From: Candidatus Pelagibacterales bacterium | Lineage (GTDB): Bacteria > Pseudomonadota > Alphaproteobacteria > Pelagibacterales > Pelagibacteraceae | DNA: 6,405 nt | NCBI GenBank assembly: GCA_016882185.1 | Contig: VHCC01000045.1 | Span: 1 to 6,405 of the forward strand | Reading direction: 5' to 3' | Shown here: positions 5,260 through 6,405 of the stretch, one piece after another | Numbering within the stretch: the first letter of the stretch is position 1 | Layout of the letters: the number at the start of each line of letters is the position of its first letter | Made by a program: the position numbers and the translations under genes | The notes under the pieces: model-generated | The model's input: the letters and a program-made list of their open reading frames with translations, nothing else | Database searches by the model: none | Told to the model about the DNA's origin: nothing

Positions 5260-5393
5260 TTAGAGTTTTATTAGTATTGCTAATTTTATTAACCGCATCT
5301 TGCGGTGTAAAAAATAACCCTGTTTATCAAACTTTTAATAGTAATTTTGAAAAACCATCTTTAGAAACTAAAATTGATATCAAAATTATTTAA
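5256..5393 (+). CDS. lptM: Small LptM-like lipoprotein
   Basis: A 45-residue frame starts at the ATG overlapping the argH stop (ATGA) and ends in a TAA whose last base begins the lysA ATG. It has a hydrophobic signal (IRVLLVLLILL, 2-12) followed by a lipobox TASC with the lipidated Cys at C16; the -3 residue is Thr rather than the preferred Leu. After the Cys, CGVKNNPVY resembles the CGLKGPLY start of mature E. coli LptM (YifL), with NN in place of GP. LptM helps the LPS-export protein LptD fold at the outer membrane. The mature part is only about 30 residues, shorter than in E. coli. As I recall, Pseudomonas also places such a lipoprotein (LppL) directly before lysA, which supports the assignment. 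AAGAG at 5246-5250 is a reasonable ribosome-binding site. The lipoprotein call is firm; LptM identity is likely but not certain. Confidence 0.75.
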   Translation: MIRVLLVLLILLTASCGVKNNPVYQTFNSNFEKPSLETKIDIKII

Positions 5394-6405
5394 TGAATTT
5401 TCTAAAATTCAAAAATAAAAAATTATTTTATGAAAGTATTGCTATCTCAAAATTAGCAAATAAAATTAAAACTCCTTTTTATCTATACTCCTTAGGTCAA
5501 TTAAAATTTAATTTCAATAATTTCAAAAAAATTTTTAAAAAAATAAGCCCAATTATTTGTTTTTCAGTAAAATCAAATTCAAATTTAAAACTAATTTCTG
5601 AATTAAAAAAACTTGGTTCTGGTGCAGATGTTGTTTCGATTGGTGAATTAAAAATTGCTTTAAAAGCAGGTATTTCACCAAAAAAAATAGTATTTTCTGG
5701 AGTTGGTAAAACAGAGGAAGAAATCGATTTCGCGATTAAAAAAGAAATTCTTTTAATTAATGCAGAGTCCGAAGCTGAAATTATAACTATTAATAGAATT
5801 GCTAAAAAAAATAATAAAGTTATTCCTGTGGGAATAAGAATTAATCCTAATATTTCTGGAAAAACTAATAAAAAAATATCCACTGGAAATAAAGATAACA
5901 AGTTTGGAGTTTCGATGAATACTTGTTTGCAAATATTCAATAATCAATATGATTATGAATTTATAAAATTTGAAGCCATTAGTGTACATATTGGCTCACA
6001 AATTATGGAGGTTAATCCTTTTAAAAAGGTTTTAAATGCACTTTCGGAATTTAATAAAAAAATTAATCAAATTGGTATCAATCTTAAATATATTGATTTA
6101 GGAGGGGGAACCGGAATTCCTTACTCGGATGATGAGAAGAATTTTAATTTAAAAAAATACTCTGATCTTGTTTTCAATTTCAAAAAAACAAATAATGTAG
6201 AAATTATATTTGAACCTGGAAGATCTATTTGTGGAAATACTGGAATATTGGTTTCTAAAGTAATTTACCTTAAAGATACTTCAAAAAAGAAATTTGTAAT
6301 TATTGATGCCGCAATGAATGATTTGATTAGACCTGCTTTATATGGTGCAAAACATCAAATTCATCCTTTATTAAAAAATAATTCAAATATTAATAAGAAT
6401 ACTGA
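5393..6405 (+). CDS. lysA: Diaminopimelate decarboxylase (3' end beyond window)
   Basis: LysA decarboxylates meso-diaminopimelate to L-lysine using pyridoxal phosphate (PLP). The frame starts at the ATG sharing one base with the preceding TAA and stays open for 337 codons to the window edge, so roughly 80 C-terminal residues of a typical 415-430-residue enzyme are missing. The alanine-racemase-like barrel carries the PLP lysine K60 in CFSVKSNSN (56-64), GADVVSIGEL (77-86), STGNKDNKFGVS (163-174), VHIGSQ (198-203), the phosphate loop DLGGGTGIPY (235-244) and the EPGRS motif (274-278), then AAMNDLIRPALYGA. T240 replaces the usual Leu of GGGLGI, and S61 the usual Ala of VKAN, both mild changes. 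The C-terminal Cys/Glu substrate motif lies beyond the edge. No Shine-Dalgarno is visible, and translation is probably coupled to the lipoprotein gene. Confidence 0.97.
   Translation, partial: MNFLKFKNKKLFYESIAISKLANKIKTPFYLYSLGQLKFNFNNFKKIFKKISPIICFSVKSNSNLKLISELKKLGSGADVVSIGELKIALKAGISPKKIVFSGVGKTEEEIDFAIKKEILLINAESEAEIITINRIAKKNNKVIPVGIRINPNISGKTNKKISTGNKDNKFGVSMNTCLQIFNNQYDYEFIKFEAISVHIGSQIMEVNPFKKVLNALSEFNKKINQIGINLKYIDLGGGTGIPYSDDEKNFNLKKYSDLVFNFKKTNNVEIIFEPGRSICGNTGILVSKVIYLKDTSKKKFVIIDAAMNDLIRPALYGAKHQIHPLLKNNSNINKNT

Noticed and set aside
5497..5989. Two leftward open frames of 147 and 78 codons
   Set aside because: Both are antisense to lysA, whose catalytic motifs are plainly read on the plus strand; low-complexity hydrophobic products are expected from AT-rich antisense.
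1..6405. tRNA genes, CRISPR repeats, insertion sequences and strong G/C-rich terminator hairpins
   Set aside because: Read on both strands by eye, none was found; nearly all of the window is coding and the gaps are short A/T-rich spacers.

Overview
The window is a strongly AT-rich, tightly packed piece of bacterial chromosome. The combination of a COQ7-type ubiquinone hydroxylase, a HIG1-domain twin-membrane protein, an alphaproteobacterial-style HNH protein and a tlpA / argH-lptM-lysA arrangement points to an alphaproteobacterium. The AT bias, tiny spacers and overlapping genes suggest a streamlined marine lineage such as Pelagibacterales (SAR11). That lineage call is inference from style and gene content, not a search result.

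Layout. Positions 1-116 hold the start of a leftward gene for an unrecognised membrane protein. Positions 155-1769 hold a rightward three-gene block of overlapping genes: a YqaA-family membrane protein, dsbB (TTG start) and coq7. Positions 1766-3045 hold two leftward genes, an HNH endonuclease-like protein and an alpha/beta-hydrolase carboxylesterase; the HNH stop codon overlaps the coq7 stop. Positions 3095-3295 hold a small rightward HIG1-domain protein whose stop overlaps that of a leftward TlpA-like thioredoxin (3292-3843). From 3871 to the right edge runs a rightward amino-acid block: argH, a 45-residue LptM-like lipoprotein (5256-5393, short and easily missed) and lysA (5393 onward, cut by the window end).

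How it fits together. The left block joins disulfide formation to quinone supply: DsbB hands electrons to ubiquinone, and COQ7 makes a ubiquinone precursor. TlpA is a second membrane-anchored thiol-redox protein, and HIG1 proteins are linked to respiratory complexes, so much of the window concerns the energised inner membrane. The right block finishes arginine (ArgH) and lysine (LysA) synthesis, with an outer-membrane-type lipoprotein between them.

No mobile element, CRISPR array, rRNA, tRNA or clear factor-independent terminator was seen, and no gap between genes exceeds about 50 bases. I do not see a wholly new system. The points most worth a second look are a possible -1 frameshift site in the dsbB/coq7 overlap, an inverted repeat touching the HIG1 start codon, and the two overlapping convergent gene ends.
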